Below are positions 63,886-64,000 of a stretch of 64,000 nucleotides of DNA, piece by piece. Below the pieces are notes generated by a model. The model was not told the origin of the DNA and made no database searches. It saw nothing but the letters and a program-made list of their open reading frames with translations. The position numbers and the translations under genes were made by a program. The stretch is from Roseovarius dicentrarchi (GTDB taxonomy: Bacteria; Pseudomonadota; Alphaproteobacteria; Rhodobacterales; Rhodobacteraceae). Numbering within the stretch: position 1 is the first letter of the stretch; each line of letters begins with the position of its first letter. The stretch covers positions 26,109 through 90,108 of the forward strand of contig NZ_QNQP01000014.1 of the NCBI RefSeq assembly GCF_003316635.1. Reading direction: 5' to 3'.

Positions 63886-64000
63886 TGCAAAATTGACCCA
63901 CTTGGGTGGGTTATGAGCGAGTAAAATTGACCCACCTGCGACGTTAGCATCCGCGCCGAATAGCGCGGAGGAATGAGCAGGTGATATTGATGGAAAGTGT
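63886..64000 (+). mobile_element. End of an IS21-family insertion sequence (runs off the right edge)
   Basis: The boundary starts TGCAAAATTGACCCAC, with the terminal TG of IS21-type ends. The block AAAATTGACCCAC occurs twice, at 63889-63901 and 63923-63935, spaced 34 bases; IS21 ends carry such multiple direct repeats for IstA binding. TGGGTGGGTT adds a partial inverted copy between. A ribosome site and a transposase-like start follow. The family is recognised from the ends, not from the protein. Confidence 0.65.
63981..64000 (+). CDS. istA: Transposase IstA, first residues only
   Basis: GTG at 63981 (or ATG at 63990) follows GGAGGAATGAGCAG and reads ValIleLeuMetGluSer to the edge, compatible with IS21 IstA N-termini. 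Only six full codons are visible, so the call rests on its position inside the IS end. Confidence 0.4.

Overview
The window reads as chromosomal DNA of a high-GC alphaproteobacterium of the Rhodobacteraceae, most likely the marine Roseobacter group. The case rests on gene content: an OlsB-type ornithine-lipid acyltransferase, the long form of dCTP deaminase, an argS-SPOR-nagZ-scpA-scpB run, a divergent bamE / yceD-rpmF-plsX-fabH-ihfA-merR block, the zwf-pgl-pgi order, and a methyltransferase/PIN pair of a kind known from Rhodobacter. Coding density is high, and many neighbouring genes overlap by 1 or 4 bases. Genus and species cannot be read from the window.

Layout. 1-3.9 kb: the edge of a secreted protein, tRNA-Gly, then uup, olsB and bamE leftward. 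4.0-8.6 kb: yceD-rpmF-plsX-fabH-ihfA-merR rightward (lipid initiation, L32, IHF alpha). 8.6-10.1 kb: tRNA-Pro, dcd and a small basic protein. 10.2-18.7 kb: a long leftward run (dgt-like, antiporter, argS, SPOR protein, nagZ, scpA, scpB), divergent from an A-type Fe-S carrier gene. 19.1-21.6 kb: a leftward three-gene group with a six-repeat small protein, an unknown 359-residue protein and an EamA permease; it has no recognisable housekeeping role and is the best candidate here for an undescribed system. 21.9-25.4 kb: xthA, a second EamA permease, eno and a small lipoprotein. 25.6-29.4 kb: zwf-pgl-pgi, the entry to glucose-6-phosphate catabolism. 29.5-41.8 kb: a radical SAM protein, an M48 peptidase, PIN/RNA methyltransferase, glnE, membrane proteins, bpt, an iron-sulfur/ASKHA activator, a lipoprotein and a LuxR-type regulator.

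42.0-47.8 kb holds five serine-cycle genes in one direction: sgaA, hprA, mcl, mtkA and mtkB. Together they would convert serine and glyoxylate to glycine and hydroxypyruvate, reduce hydroxypyruvate to glycerate, activate malate with CoA, and split malyl-CoA to acetyl-CoA and glyoxylate, which is C1 assimilation. A LuxR-type protein with a degenerate receiver lies upstream in the opposite direction, and closely similar inverted repeats lie ahead of sgaA and ahead of mcl.

47.9-53.5 kb: a tiny lysine-rich protein, ndk, a small secreted protein, an ABC-F ATPase, MarC, a membrane-anchored aspartic protease, and a DsrE-like/rhodanese pair behind a perfect FNR-type site. 53.5-63.7 kb: holC and pepA leftward, then lptF-lptG-lptD-surA-pdxA-rsmA rightward with every junction overlapping (outer-membrane LPS assembly joined to vitamin B6 and rRNA methylation genes), then a MobA-like transferase. 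The right edge is the end of an IS21-type insertion sequence that seems to have cut a gene.

All functions are assigned from motifs and context read by eye; no database search was run.
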